DNA of 64,000 bases from Dyella_A sp035685805 (GCF_035685805.1 NZ_DASSAB010000045.1:124001-188000); one strand, 5' to 3'. Shown: positions 26,860 to 36,298, numbered from the stretch's first letter. The notes: a model not told the origin generated them from the sequence alone. Translations and numbers: made by a program.

Positions 26860-27306
26860 TCAGTCCAGTTCCGGCGCCTGGTTCAGCACGGCCCAGAACT
26901 GTCCGAGCGTTCGCACCGCTTCGAAGAACTGGTCCACGTCGACCGGCTTGATCACATACGCATTTACACCCAGATCCCAGCTTCGCGCCAGATCACTCTC
27001 CTCGCGGGACGAGGACAGGATCACCACCGGGATGCGTCGCAGGCGCTCGTCCGAGCGCATCTGGGTGAGCACGTCCAGCCCGTTCATGCGGGGCATCTTG
27101 ATGTCCAGCAGCACCACCGCCGGCTCGACGCGGTCGCGGTTGGCCCACGCGCCACGCGAATACAGGTAGTCCAGGCATTCGACTCCGTCCTCCAGGTGCA
27201 CCACCGGGTTGGCGAGGTTGGCCTCGCGCAGGGCGTCCATCGCCATCTCGGCGTCAGCCTGGCTGTCTTCCACCAGGAGGATGGTGCGGATAAAACGATC
27301 GTTCAT
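26860..27306 (-). CDS. Single-domain response regulator (Rcp1-like)
   Basis: A 148-residue receiver with no output domain. LLVEDSQADAEMA carries the acidic pocket, Asp68 in LLDIKMPRMNG is the phosphorylation site, and LSSSREESD and YVIKPVD give the conserved Ser and Lys. The insertion-bearing loop and C-terminal GQFWAVLNQAPEL resemble the Rcp1/phytochrome-kinase-linked receivers. Its ATG overlaps the TGA of the upstream kinase by four bases, so kinase and regulator are translationally coupled; the hybrid kinase starts 70 bases downstream. It probably acts by protein contact or phosphorelay. No target can be named. Confidence 0.88.
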   Translation of the reverse strand: MNDRFIRTILLVEDSQADAEMAMDALREANLANPVVHLEDGVECLDYLYSRGAWANRDRVEPAVVLLDIKMPRMNGLDVLTQMRSDERLRRIPVVILSSSREESDLARSWDLGVNAYVIKPVDVDQFFEAVRTLGQFWAVLNQAPELD

Positions 27307-29102
27307 GAACGGTCCTGTCTACGGGAATCGCCGGCGTCTGACGCGGGCAGGGAAAAATGGAAGCGGGCACCCTGCCCCGGCTCGCCCTCGGCCCAGACCC
27401 GGCCGCCGTGCCGGGCCACGATGCGCCGGACGTTGGCCAGGCCGATGCCGTTGCCCGGAAACTCCGAGGCGCGGTGCAGCCGCTGGAACACGCCAAACAG
27501 CTTGCCGGCGTACTCCATGTCGAAGCCGGCGCCATTATCGGCGACGGTGAACTGATAGTCGCCATTGCTGGCGCGGGAGGTTTCGACGCTGATCCTCGCC
27601 AGTTCGCGCTGGCCGGTGTACTTGACCGCGTTGCCGAGCAGGTTCTGCCACACCGTGCGCAGCATGTTCTCGTCGGCCACCACCACCGGCAGCGGCGCCA
27701 CCTTCCACTCGATCCGGCGCCCGGCGGTGTCGGTCTCCACCAGCGCGCGTGCCTCCTCGACCATCGACTGCATGTCTACCGGCTGCATCCGCATGGCGCC
27801 ACGGCCCAGCCGCGAGAACACCAGCAGATCGTCGATCAGCTGCGCCATGCGCTGGGCGGCGCTGGAGATCACTTCGAGGTAGTGGTGCGCCTTTTCATCG
27901 ACATGCTCGCCGAGATGGCGCTCCAGCTTGCCTGCGAAACCGGCGATATGCCGCAGCGGTGCGCGCAGGTCGTGCGAGACGGAGTAGCTGAAGGCTTCCA
28001 GCTCGCGGTTGACGTCGGAAATCTGCTCCACCTTGCCCTCGAGCTGCCGGTTGAGCTCCTTCACCTGCTTCTCCACCAGCGCACGCACGGTGATGTCGCT
28101 CACCGTCATCAGCAGCGCCGGCTCGTCGTGGTCCTGCTGCAGGCGCCGCGCGTTGATCACCACCCGACGGTCGGCACCGTCGGCAGTGCGCTGGCTGAGC
28201 TCGTAGTCCCACAACTCGCGGTCGCGCAGCATCACGTCGGCCAGGCGTTGCAGCAGCGGGCCATCGTTCCAGGCCCCCCCGCCAAGTTCCGACAACGGCA
28301 GCGAGCGCTGCTCGTCCGGCTCCAGCCCGTACAGCTCGGCGAAGGCCGCGTTGATCAGCAAGGTGTCGAGCTTGGCGTCCAGCAGCACGATCGGCTCACG
28401 CACCGCCTGCACGATCTGCCGCGAGCGCCGCACCGCCTGGCTTTCCCGCTCTTCCGCACGCAGGCGCTCGCCGATCTGGCGCTCGGACACCACCACCACG
28501 ATGCCCAGCAGCAACAGCTGCGCCAGCGCGCCAATGCCCAGCACCAGCTTGTAATTGAACGACTGTGCAGCAGCCGCCTGGCGCCGCTCGGTCAGCAGCT
28601 GATCTTCGGTGGTGACGATCTTGTCGAGCACATCGCCGATCACGAACAGCGTGTCCGAATCGACCAGCGCCTGCCGCGCCCCGTCGGGGTCGCCATGCTG
28701 CGAGCGCCACAGCGCCTGCCACATCAGCGTGGCGCGTCCGTTGACGGTGGTCTCGAGCGAACCGACCAGCGCCTGCTGGTCGACGTTGTCGCGGGTGTAG
28801 TCGCGCAATTGCCAGATCAGCCGGGACACTTCCTTGGTGGCCTGATCCAGCCGCTGGCGTGCCTCCTTGACGTCGCCCCCCATCAGAATGCGATAGGTCG
28901 CCGCTTCGGCATCGCGGCTGAGATAGGCGATGCGGTAAGTAAGCGACTTCACTTCGGCGGAGTGGGTGACCCAGTGGGACGCCTCCAGCGCCTGGTTCGA
29001 GGTATTGCGGGTCACGGCATAGGGCAGCGCCACGATCACGATGACCGACAGCAGCAGGCCGACCACCCGCCAGCGCAGGAAGCTCGGGTTCCTCATGGGC
29101 AT
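27303..29102 (-). CDS. Membrane sensor histidine kinase with CHASE3-like sensor and PAS domain
   Basis: A 599-residue kinase. Two membrane segments (about 13-30 and 186-206) flank a helical extracytoplasmic region of the CHASE3 kind. Then a PAS domain (about 228-340), a coiled coil with VKELNRQLEGKVEQI, HisKA with SYSVSHDLRAPLRH (His377) and HATPase with NLLGNAVKYT, DNGAGFDMEYAGKLFGVFQRLH and GIGLANVRRIV, the pattern of phytochrome-like kinases. I start at MPMRNPSF with AGGA 11 bases upstream; the frame is open 23 codons further. First gene of the kinase-regulator-hybrid operon. Signal unknown. Confidence 0.88.
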   Translation of the reverse strand: MPMRNPSFLRWRVVGLLLSVIVIVALPYAVTRNTSNQALEASHWVTHSAEVKSLTYRIAYLSRDAEAATYRILMGGDVKEARQRLDQATKEVSRLIWQLRDYTRDNVDQQALVGSLETTVNGRATLMWQALWRSQHGDPDGARQALVDSDTLFVIGDVLDKIVTTEDQLLTERRQAAAAQSFNYKLVLGIGALAQLLLLGIVVVVSERQIGERLRAEERESQAVRRSRQIVQAVREPIVLLDAKLDTLLINAAFAELYGLEPDEQRSLPLSELGGGAWNDGPLLQRLADVMLRDRELWDYELSQRTADGADRRVVINARRLQQDHDEPALLMTVSDITVRALVEKQVKELNRQLEGKVEQISDVNRELEAFSYSVSHDLRAPLRHIAGFAGKLERHLGEHVDEKAHHYLEVISSAAQRMAQLIDDLLVFSRLGRGAMRMQPVDMQSMVEEARALVETDTAGRRIEWKVAPLPVVVADENMLRTVWQNLLGNAVKYTGQRELARISVETSRASNGDYQFTVADNGAGFDMEYAGKLFGVFQRLHRASEFPGNGIGLANVRRIVARHGGRVWAEGEPGQGARFHFSLPASDAGDSRRQDRS

Positions 29103-29220
29103 GTAGCGGCGCGTCCTGAAGATACGGATCGCGGCATTCTGGCACGTTCGATCGCCCCGCCTGGCGCCCACTCGCAGGCGCAGGGCGGCCCGCTGCCGCC
29201 CGCTACGTCTACAACCATGC

Positions 29221-31506
29221 TCATCGTACCGGCGCGTCCGCGCGTGCCGGCGCGGCCGTCATGCGGAAATGCAGCTCACCGCCGGCGACCAGGTCGCGGT
29301 GGTGAAGAAAAGGCTGCGGGAGGGGCTGGCCGTTCAGAGTGATCTCGCCGACATAGGGGTGCAAAGCGTCGAAAGGTGCCGCGGTGATCGTGAAGGTTTT
29401 GTCATTGGCCAGGTGCAGCACGGCCTTGGCGACGAACGGTCGCCCGATCGCGTATTCGTCGCTGGCCGGCGTCACCGGGTAGAAACCCAGCGCCGTGAAC
29501 ACGTACCACGCGGACATCTGGCCCAGGTCGTCGTTGCCGGCCAGTCCGTCCGGCCGCGCCGCGTACTGGCTGTCCATGATCTGCTTCAGGCGCTGCTGGG
29601 TCTTCTCCGGCGCGCCGGCATAGTCATACAGATACGCCAGGTGGTGGCTGGGCTCGTTGCCGTGGGCGTACCAGCCGATCAGGCCGGTGATGTCCTCCAC
29701 GTGCTTGAAGTGCGCCGGGTCCACCTTCGCATCGAACACGCCGTCGAGCTTCTCGATGAAGCGCGCCTTGCCGCCCATGGCCTCGATCAGTCCGGGCACG
29801 TCCTGCGGCACGTACCAGGAGTACTGGAACGCGTTGCCTTCGGTGTAGTCGCTGCCGTAGCCGGCCACCGCCGGGTCGAACGGCTCGCGGAACGCACCGT
29901 TGGCGAGCCGCGCGCGCATGTAGCCGGTCCTGGCGTCCCAGGCGTTGCGCCAGTTGCCGGCGCGCTTGCCGAACCGGGCGGCGACGTCTTGCTTGCCCAG
30001 CGCCCGGGCCATCTGCGCGATGGTCCAGTCGTCGTAGGCGTACTCGAGCGTCTTGGAGGCGCCCTCGGGCTCTCGGTCGATCGGCACGTAGCCCAGTTTC
30101 ATGTAATCACTGAGGTCGCCGTACGGCCCGTAGCTGGCGCTGGCCACCATCGCCTGCAGCGCCTCGTCAGCGTCGAAGCCGCGCACACCCTTGATGTACG
30201 CATCGGCGATCACCGGCACCGCGTGGTAGCCGATCATGCACCAGGTCTCCAGCCCGCCGAACGCCCACACCGGCAGGATGCCGAACGGGCTGGCCGCGCG
30301 CGCGGCGAGCAGCGAACGGATGAAGTCAGTGCTCTTGTCCGGATGCAGCAACACCATCAGCGGCTGCTGCGCGCGGTAGACGTCCCACAGCGACCAGGTG
30401 GAATAGAAGTCGAAGCCTTTCGCCGTATGCACCTGGTGATCCGGTCCGCGGTAGCGGCCGTCGACGTCCATGCTCAGCGTGGGCGAGAGCAGCGCGTGGT
30501 AGAGCGCGGTGTAGAACTGCGTGCGCGCGGTGGCGGGCGCGTCGATGTCGACGTCGGCCAGCGCGTCGCTCCAGGCCCGATGCGCCTGCTGGCGACGCGC
30601 ATCGAAATCCCAGCCCGCGCCCTCGGCGTCGAGGTTGGCCAGCGCGCCGGCCTCGCTCACCGTGGAGATCGCCACCTTCACCACCAGCGGCTTACGCAGC
30701 GTGCCGAAGTCGAACACGCCCTCCAGCGCGCGGCCGTCCTGCGCGTCGTGATCCTCGTTTTGATGGCCGGGGCCCTTGAAGCCCTTGTACGGCGCATCGG
30801 TGTCGCGGTCGTACAGCGTGCGCGCGGTCATCGGCTGCGAGAAGCGCATCGCGAAGCACAGCGTGCGCCCCGGCGCCCAGCCGTTGGTGAGGCGGCAGCC
30901 GGTGACGCTGCCGTCGCCGCGCACGCGCAGGTTCGACCACAGCACCTTGCCCGGGTAGTCGTAGATGCTGGGACGCAGATCCAGCAGCAGGTGCGCCGGC
31001 TGACCGGCCGGGAAGGTGTAGCGGTGCCAGCCCACGCGGCGGCCGGCGGTGAGTTCGGCGCGCACGCCCGAGTCGGCAAGGGTCACCGCGTAGTAGCCGG
31101 CCTGCACTACCTCGCTGGCGTGGCTGAAGCGTGAGCGGTAGCCGCTGCCGGGCACGGACGCGTCGCCGGGGTCGAGCTTCACCGCACCGGCCAGCGGCAT
31201 TACCAGCACGTCGCCGAGGTCCGAATGCCCGGAACCGGAAAAGTGCGTGTGCGAGAAGCCCAGGATGCTGCTGTCGCCGTACTGGTAACCGGCCGCCCAC
31301 TTGTAGCCGTGCTTGAAGTCCGGCATCGCTGTGTCAGGCGAGAGCTGGATCATGCCGAACGGCACCGTGGCGCCGGGAAAGGTGTGGCCGTCGCCGCCGG
31401 TGCCGATGCGCGGATCGACGTCGCCGGCGTGGTCGGCCGCCGTGGCGATGCCCGTCGCGACGGCCAGCAGGGGGATCAGAAAACACAGCTTGCGCAGCAT
31501 GCTCAT
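29221..31506 (-). CDS. GH92 exo-alpha-mannosidase (Sec-exported)
   Basis: Calcium-dependent enzyme that removes terminal alpha-linked mannose, usually alpha-1,2, from mannans or N-glycans. The 761-residue product has a Sec signal (MSMLRKLCFLIPLLAVATGIATA), then the GH92 opening DPRIGTGGDGHTFPGATVPFG, SILGFSHTHFSGSG, and C-terminal TEGNAFQYSW, HGNEPSHH and GNDDLGQMSAWYVF. The second GH92 in this window has GNED at the last site. Start at ATG ending 31506; the open frame upstream runs into the control region. It is divergent from a FucP-like permease, with a LacI-type operator between them, and the two probably act together. Confidence 0.92.
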   Translation of the reverse strand: MSMLRKLCFLIPLLAVATGIATAADHAGDVDPRIGTGGDGHTFPGATVPFGMIQLSPDTAMPDFKHGYKWAAGYQYGDSSILGFSHTHFSGSGHSDLGDVLVMPLAGAVKLDPGDASVPGSGYRSRFSHASEVVQAGYYAVTLADSGVRAELTAGRRVGWHRYTFPAGQPAHLLLDLRPSIYDYPGKVLWSNLRVRGDGSVTGCRLTNGWAPGRTLCFAMRFSQPMTARTLYDRDTDAPYKGFKGPGHQNEDHDAQDGRALEGVFDFGTLRKPLVVKVAISTVSEAGALANLDAEGAGWDFDARRQQAHRAWSDALADVDIDAPATARTQFYTALYHALLSPTLSMDVDGRYRGPDHQVHTAKGFDFYSTWSLWDVYRAQQPLMVLLHPDKSTDFIRSLLAARAASPFGILPVWAFGGLETWCMIGYHAVPVIADAYIKGVRGFDADEALQAMVASASYGPYGDLSDYMKLGYVPIDREPEGASKTLEYAYDDWTIAQMARALGKQDVAARFGKRAGNWRNAWDARTGYMRARLANGAFREPFDPAVAGYGSDYTEGNAFQYSWYVPQDVPGLIEAMGGKARFIEKLDGVFDAKVDPAHFKHVEDITGLIGWYAHGNEPSHHLAYLYDYAGAPEKTQQRLKQIMDSQYAARPDGLAGNDDLGQMSAWYVFTALGFYPVTPASDEYAIGRPFVAKAVLHLANDKTFTITAAPFDALHPYVGEITLNGQPLPQPFLHHRDLVAGGELHFRMTAAPARADAPVR

Positions 31507-31582
31507 GGTCACTCGCGGCAAAAAATGAGGCGACCAAGGTAGCACCGCCCGGCCATGTTGCAGCGCGCGATGGGCGCGCGGG

Positions 31583-31596
31583 TGGAAACGGTTACA
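31583..31596. promoter_or_regulatory. LacI-type operator between GH92 and FucP-like permease genes
   Basis: TGGAAACGGTTACA is symmetric at 10 of 14 positions about a central CG and has the TG...CG...CA frame of LacI-family operators. It lies in the 179-base divergent region, so one site could serve both genes. No LacI gene is adjacent; the one at 12962 or one outside the window could bind it. TACATT (31593-31598) might be a -10 for the permease gene. Confidence 0.5.
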
Positions 31597-31685
31597 TTCG
31601 CCCGGCTGCTGGCTTCTGCCGACTCCCGCCGGAGCGGTCGGTGCTTGTGGCACGCTTGCACCTTCGCCCATCCGGAACCCACGCC

Positions 31686-32987
31686 ATGGCCTTTGCCGCT
31701 CCGCCTGCCGCCGCATCGACCGCGTCCGGCAACGCCCGCTACACCACGTACCCGCTCGCGCTGGGGGTGCTCACCACAATCTTCTTCATGTGGGGCTTCC
31801 TCACCTGCCTGAACGACATTCTGGTGCCGCACCTGAAGTCGACGTTCCAGCTGAATTACACCAAAGCGGCGTTGATCCAGTTCACTTTCTTCGGAACCTA
31901 TTTCCTGATGGGGCTTCCGGCCGGATGGCTGGTCGCGCGCGCCGGTTACAAGAAGGGCATTGTCACGGGACTTGCGATTGCCGGCGTGGGAGCGCTCGGC
32001 TTCTGGCCCGCCGCGGCGCTACACCTGTATCCGGCCTTCCTCGGCGCGTTGTTCGTGCTGGCAGCGGGTATCACCGTGCTGCAGGTGGCGGCCAATCCCT
32101 ACGTGGCGCTGCTCGGGCCGGAAGCCACTAGTTCCAGCCGCCTCACGCTGGCGCAGGCGCTCAATTCGGCCGGCACCACCCTGGCCCCCTATTTCGGCAG
32201 CGTGGTGATCCTCGCCAATGCGGTGAAGTCGCCCACCGAACTGGCCGCGCTTGCGCCAGCCGACCAGCTTGCCTACCAGGCGCAGCAGGCGCAGTCGGTG
32301 CAGTATCCGTACATCGGGCTGGCCGTGGCGCTGTTCCTGCTGGCGGTGTTCGTGTGGGCGTTCCGCATGCCGGCGCTGGCCGAATCCACCGACAAAGGCG
32401 ACCACGCGCGGCACGGTTTCGCCGAAGTGCTGCGGCAGCGCCACGTGCTGTTCGGGGTGATTGGCATCTTCTGTTACGTAGGTGCCGAGGTATCGCTCGG
32501 TACCTACATGGTCAACTACTTATCGATGCCGGAAATAGGCCGCCTGAGTGAAGCCACGGCAGCGAAGTACGTGTCTTGGTATTGGGGCGGCGCGATGCTT
32601 GGTCGCTTTGCCGGCTCCGCAATCATGGCGTGGTTTCCGCCGCGCAAGCTGCTGGCTCTGTTTGCAGCGATCAACGCGGTGCTGGTCGCCACGACGATGG
32701 CGAGCACGGGCAGCGTGGCGATGTACAGCGTGATCGCGGTGGGCCTGTTCAATTCGATCATGTTTCCTACCATCTTCGCTCTGGGCATCGAGCGGCTCGG
32801 GCCAATGACGAGCAAGGCGTCCAGCCTGCTCATCATGGCCATCGTCGGCGGCGCGCTGGTCCCGCTGCTGCAGGGCATGCTGGCCGATCGCTTTGGTCTG
32901 CAGCACGCCTTCTTGCTGCCGCTGCTGTGCTACGCCTACATCGTGTTCTACGGCCTCAGCGGCTCGAAGGTACGCAGCGCCGCCTGA
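31686..32987 (+). CDS. FucP/GluP-type sugar:H+ symporter (MFS, FHS family)
   Basis: A 433-residue inner-membrane permease with about 12 segments. After a 20-residue leader it shows FFMWGFLTCLNDILVPHLK and FTFFGTYFLMGLPAGWL, the FHS-family signature of fucose, glucose/galactose and mannose symporters, then LQVAANPYVALLG and CYVGAEVSLGTYMVNYL in the second half. The gene lies between a GH92 mannosidase (divergent) and an AGE-family isomerase (downstream, 77 bases), so mannose is the most likely cargo. Start: ATG 31686. This substrate call is contextual. Confidence 0.88.
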   Translation: MAFAAPPAAASTASGNARYTTYPLALGVLTTIFFMWGFLTCLNDILVPHLKSTFQLNYTKAALIQFTFFGTYFLMGLPAGWLVARAGYKKGIVTGLAIAGVGALGFWPAAALHLYPAFLGALFVLAAGITVLQVAANPYVALLGPEATSSSRLTLAQALNSAGTTLAPYFGSVVILANAVKSPTELAALAPADQLAYQAQQAQSVQYPYIGLAVALFLLAVFVWAFRMPALAESTDKGDHARHGFAEVLRQRHVLFGVIGIFCYVGAEVSLGTYMVNYLSMPEIGRLSEATAAKYVSWYWGGAMLGRFAGSAIMAWFPPRKLLALFAAINAVLVATTMASTGSVAMYSVIAVGLFNSIMFPTIFALGIERLGPMTSKASSLLIMAIVGGALVPLLQGMLADRFGLQHAFLLPLLCYAYIVFYGLSGSKVRSAA

Positions 32988-33005
32988 GCCTTGCCGATGT
33001 CCCGC

Positions 33006-33030
33006 CATTCCCGCCGTGCGGGCGGGAATG
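33006..33030. repeat. REP-like palindrome
   Basis: CATTCCCGCC (33006-33015) pairs perfectly with GGCGGGAATG (33021-33030) around a five-base loop. The CATTCCCGC...GCGGGAATG core is that of the common proteobacterial intergenic palindromes. It lies between the permease and isomerase genes and has no T run, so it is not a standard terminator. A degenerate relative may lie near 37066-37100. Confidence 0.55.
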
Positions 33031-33064
33031 CGCGCCTCTTCCCGTTTGCGTGGACTGTTAGCGC

Positions 33065-34294
33065 ATGACCGTTGCCGATTCCATCCCTGCCCTGCCCGAC
33101 ATTCGCAGCGAAGCGTTCCTGCGCAAGCACATCGCACAGACGATGACGTTCTACGATGCCCACGCGCACGATCCAGTGGGCGGCTTCTTCCACTACTTCC
33201 GCGACGACGGCACCGTCTACGAGCGCAGCCACCGGCACCTGGTGAGCAGCACGCGCTTCGTCTTCAACTACGCGATGGCGGCGATCGAGTTCAAGCGTGA
33301 GGATTACCTCGCCGAGGCGCGCCACGGCCTGCGCTACCTGCGCGAGGTGCACCGCGATCCCCGCGACGGCAGCTACGCCTGGACGGTGCGCGACGGCCGC
33401 CCCGAGGACACCACCCGCCACGCCTACGGCATGGCCTTCGTACTGCTGGCCTACGCCACCGCGGTGAAGGCCGGCATCGATGAAGCGCGCGCCTGGATGG
33501 ACGAAGCCTGGCAACTGCTGGAGCAGCACTTCTGGGATGCCGACGCAGGGCTCTATCGCGACGAGGCGGATGCGGAGTGGCACTTCAGCCCGTACCGCGG
33601 GCAGAACGCCAACATGCACATGTGCGAGGCGATGATCGCCGCGCACCAGGCTACCGGCGAGGCGCGCTACCTCGATCGCGCGCTCACCCTCGCCGACCAC
33701 ATCACCCGACGCCAGGCCGCGCAGGCCGGCGGGCTGGTATGGGAGCACTACGACGCGCAGTGGAACATCGACTGGGACTACCACCGCGACGACCCCAAGC
33801 ACCTGTTCCGGCCGTGGGGTTTCCAGCCCGGCCACCTGACCGAGTGGGCCAAGCTGCTGCTCACGCTCGAGCCGCTGCTCGCAGCGCAGGGGCGCACGGT
33901 CGACTGGCTCGCGCCCACGGCGCGGCACCTGTTCGACACCGCGCTCGCGCGCGCCTGGGACGACGCCCACGGCGGCATCGCCTACGGTTTCGCCCCCGAC
34001 GGCGGCGTGTGCGACGACGACAAGTACTTCTGGGTGCAGGCCGAAAGCCTCGCCGCCGCCGCGAGGCTGCACGCGCGCACGGGCGACGCGGTGTACGACC
34101 ATTGGTATGCCCGGCTGTGGGCCTACGCGTGGCACACTTTCATCGACCACCGCCACGGCGCCTGGTACCGCATCCTCACCCGCGACAACCGCGCGATGAG
34201 CGACGAGAAGAGCCCCGCCGGCAAGACCGATTACCACACCATGGGCGCCTGCCACGACGTGCTCGCCGTGATCCGCGCGGGAGGCACGCCCTGA
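33065..34294 (+). CDS. AGE-family sugar isomerase/epimerase (probable D-mannose isomerase)
   Basis: A 409-residue (alpha/alpha)6-barrel enzyme of the N-acylglucosamine 2-epimerase superfamily, which holds mannose isomerases, cellobiose 2-epimerases and YihS. Conserved stretches seen are RFVFNYAMA near residue 60, TRHAYGMAFVLLAYA near 117, GQNANMHMCEAMIAAH near 180, DDKYFWVQAESLAAAARL near 318 and KTDYHTMGACHDVLAVI at the C-terminus; these supply the histidines of the active site. Beside a mannosidase and a sugar symporter, the simplest role is mannose to fructose, which fructokinase would then take into glycolysis. Cellobiose or GlcNAc specificity is less likely but not excluded. The M1 peptidase starts 16 bases later. 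Confidence 0.85.
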   Translation: MTVADSIPALPDIRSEAFLRKHIAQTMTFYDAHAHDPVGGFFHYFRDDGTVYERSHRHLVSSTRFVFNYAMAAIEFKREDYLAEARHGLRYLREVHRDPRDGSYAWTVRDGRPEDTTRHAYGMAFVLLAYATAVKAGIDEARAWMDEAWQLLEQHFWDADAGLYRDEADAEWHFSPYRGQNANMHMCEAMIAAHQATGEARYLDRALTLADHITRRQAAQAGGLVWEHYDAQWNIDWDYHRDDPKHLFRPWGFQPGHLTEWAKLLLTLEPLLAAQGRTVDWLAPTARHLFDTALARAWDDAHGGIAYGFAPDGGVCDDDKYFWVQAESLAAAARLHARTGDAVYDHWYARLWAYAWHTFIDHRHGAWYRILTRDNRAMSDEKSPAGKTDYHTMGACHDVLAVIRAGGTP

Positions 34295-34310
34295 CCATCA
34301 CGAGGTACGC

Positions 34311-36293
34311 ATGACCGCATCGCTGCTCCGCCCGCTCGCTGCCGCCCTCCTGTTCGCCACTGCCGCTGCCGGCGCGCTCGCCGCCGAGGCCGCGCCCGCC
34401 TCGCGCTTCGATCCGCAGGAAACCTTCGCACCGTTCGCTTTCCCGCATCCGGCCAATGCCATGCGCGATGCCAGCGGCAAGCCCGGTCCGCTGTTCTGGC
34501 AGAACCGCGCCGACTACGCGATCCAGGCCACGCTCGACCCGGCCACGCGCCAGTTCAGCGGCACGGAGACCATCACCTACACCAACCACAGCCCGGACGC
34601 GCTCGACGTGATCTGGCTGCAGGTGGAACAGAACCGTTACCGCCGCGACGCGCGCGGCGCGTTCGGCGGCGACACCTTCCCCACCGAGTTCACCGACGGC
34701 GAGCACATCCGCTCGGTGGAAGTGGAAGACGCGGCCGGCCACCGCCAGAAGGCCACGTGGGTGATCAGCGACACCCGCATGCAGGTCACCCTGCCCGCCC
34801 CGCTGAAGGCACACGACGGCAAGCTCAAACTGCACATCGCGTGGGACTACACCGTGCCGGGCGAGTTCGGCGGCCGCACCGACTGGAACGCCAACAAGCA
34901 GGGCGACATCTTCGAGATGGCGCAGTGGTACCCGCGCGTGTGCGTCTACGACGACCTGCGCGGCTGGGACACGCAGCCGTTCCTCAACAGCGAGTTCTAT
35001 CTCGAGTACGGCGACTTCGATTACCGCATCACCGTGCCCGCGGACATGATCGTGGTCGGCTCCGGCGAGCTGCTCAATCCGCAGGACGTGCTGACCAAGA
35101 CCCAGCTCAAGCGACTGGATGAAGCGCGCCACAGCGATGCCACGGTGATGATCCGCACCGCCGCGGAAGTGACCGACCCGGCCTCGCGTCCGAAGCAGGG
35201 CGGCACGTTGACCTGGCACTTCGCCATGAAGCACACCCGCGACGTCGCCTTCGGCGCGTCGAAGGCGTTCATCTGGGATGCCGCACGGATGAACCTGCCC
35301 GGCGGCAAGACCGCGCTGGCGATGTCCGCCTATCCGGTGGAAAGCGCCGGCGACAAGGCTTGGGGCGTGGCCACGCAGAACCTGAAGCAGTCGGTGGAGT
35401 TCTTCTCCAAAACCTATTTCCCGTATCCCTACCCGGTGGCCATCAACGAGGCCGGCACCGCCGGCGGCATGGAATACCCGGGCATCACCTTCGATCACAA
35501 GAAGGCCGCCGGACCGGTGCTGCGCATGCTGATCGCGCACGAGATCGGCCACACCTGGTTCCCGATGATCGTGGGCTCCAACGAGCGCCGCGACGCGTGG
35601 ATGGACGAGGGCTTCAACACCTTCGTCGACGTGTACGAGGCCGAGGCCTTCGACGGCGGCAAATTCGCGCCCAAGCGCGACAGCGAATACGCGCCGGGCA
35701 AGGGCACGCCGGCCGAGCAGATCGCCGCGATCCTGGCCGATCCCGCCGCCCCGCCGCCGATGACCTACGCCGACGCGGTGAAGGAGAAATATCGCCACCC
35801 GATCACCTACTTCAAGGCCGCCTTCGGCCTGGTGCTGCTGCGCGAGCAGATCATCGGCCCGGAGCGCTTCGACCCCGCGTTCCGTCGCTACGTCGCCACC
35901 TGGGCGTACAAGCATCCGAGCCCGTCGGATTTCTTCCGCTTCATGGCGAGCGACACCGGCGAAGACCTCGACTGGTTCTGGCGCGGCTGGTTCGCGCACA
36001 ACTGGCAATTCGACATGAGCGTGGACAATGTCGCCCCAGCGGAGGGCGGCTGGAAGCACGGCGCGGACATCACCGTGTCCAACCGCGACAAGCTGGTGCT
36101 GCCGAACACGCTGCAGGTGACCTACGCCGACGGCAGCCAGCGCGAGGTGCGCGTGCCGGTGGAGACCTGGATGCAGCACGCCAGCTACGTGGTGCACGTG
36201 GACGGCGAGCAGCCGGTGACCTCGGCGGTGCTCGATGCGAAGCACGATCTGCCCGATGCGGATCGCGGGAATGATCGGTTTGCGGTGAAGTAA
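34311..36293 (+). CDS. Exported M1-family zinc aminopeptidase
   Basis: A 660-residue peptidase with a Sec signal (MTASLLRPLAAALLFATAAAGALA), so periplasmic or secreted. The N-terminal beta domain is followed by the thermolysin-like domain: GTAGGMEYPG near residue 386 (the position of the GAMEN exopeptidase motif), HEIGHTWF near 409 with the two zinc His and the catalytic Glu, and MDEGFNTFVD near 431 with the third zinc ligand. It trims amino acids from peptides. Direct link to the sugar genes is not evident, though it starts 16 bases after the isomerase gene. The downstream base composition changes abruptly after its stop. Confidence 0.9.
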   Translation: MTASLLRPLAAALLFATAAAGALAAEAAPASRFDPQETFAPFAFPHPANAMRDASGKPGPLFWQNRADYAIQATLDPATRQFSGTETITYTNHSPDALDVIWLQVEQNRYRRDARGAFGGDTFPTEFTDGEHIRSVEVEDAAGHRQKATWVISDTRMQVTLPAPLKAHDGKLKLHIAWDYTVPGEFGGRTDWNANKQGDIFEMAQWYPRVCVYDDLRGWDTQPFLNSEFYLEYGDFDYRITVPADMIVVGSGELLNPQDVLTKTQLKRLDEARHSDATVMIRTAAEVTDPASRPKQGGTLTWHFAMKHTRDVAFGASKAFIWDAARMNLPGGKTALAMSAYPVESAGDKAWGVATQNLKQSVEFFSKTYFPYPYPVAINEAGTAGGMEYPGITFDHKKAAGPVLRMLIAHEIGHTWFPMIVGSNERRDAWMDEGFNTFVDVYEAEAFDGGKFAPKRDSEYAPGKGTPAEQIAAILADPAAPPPMTYADAVKEKYRHPITYFKAAFGLVLLREQIIGPERFDPAFRRYVATWAYKHPSPSDFFRFMASDTGEDLDWFWRGWFAHNWQFDMSVDNVAPAEGGWKHGADITVSNRDKLVLPNTLQVTYADGSQREVRVPVETWMQHASYVVHVDGEQPVTSAVLDAKHDLPDADRGNDRFAVK

Positions 36294-36298
36294 GGCGC

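Noticed and set aside
27357..29342. 661-codon plus-strand frame over the CHASE3 kinase
   Set aside because: The kinase motifs are on the minus strand. The plus reading is His/Arg/Gln-rich without motifs.
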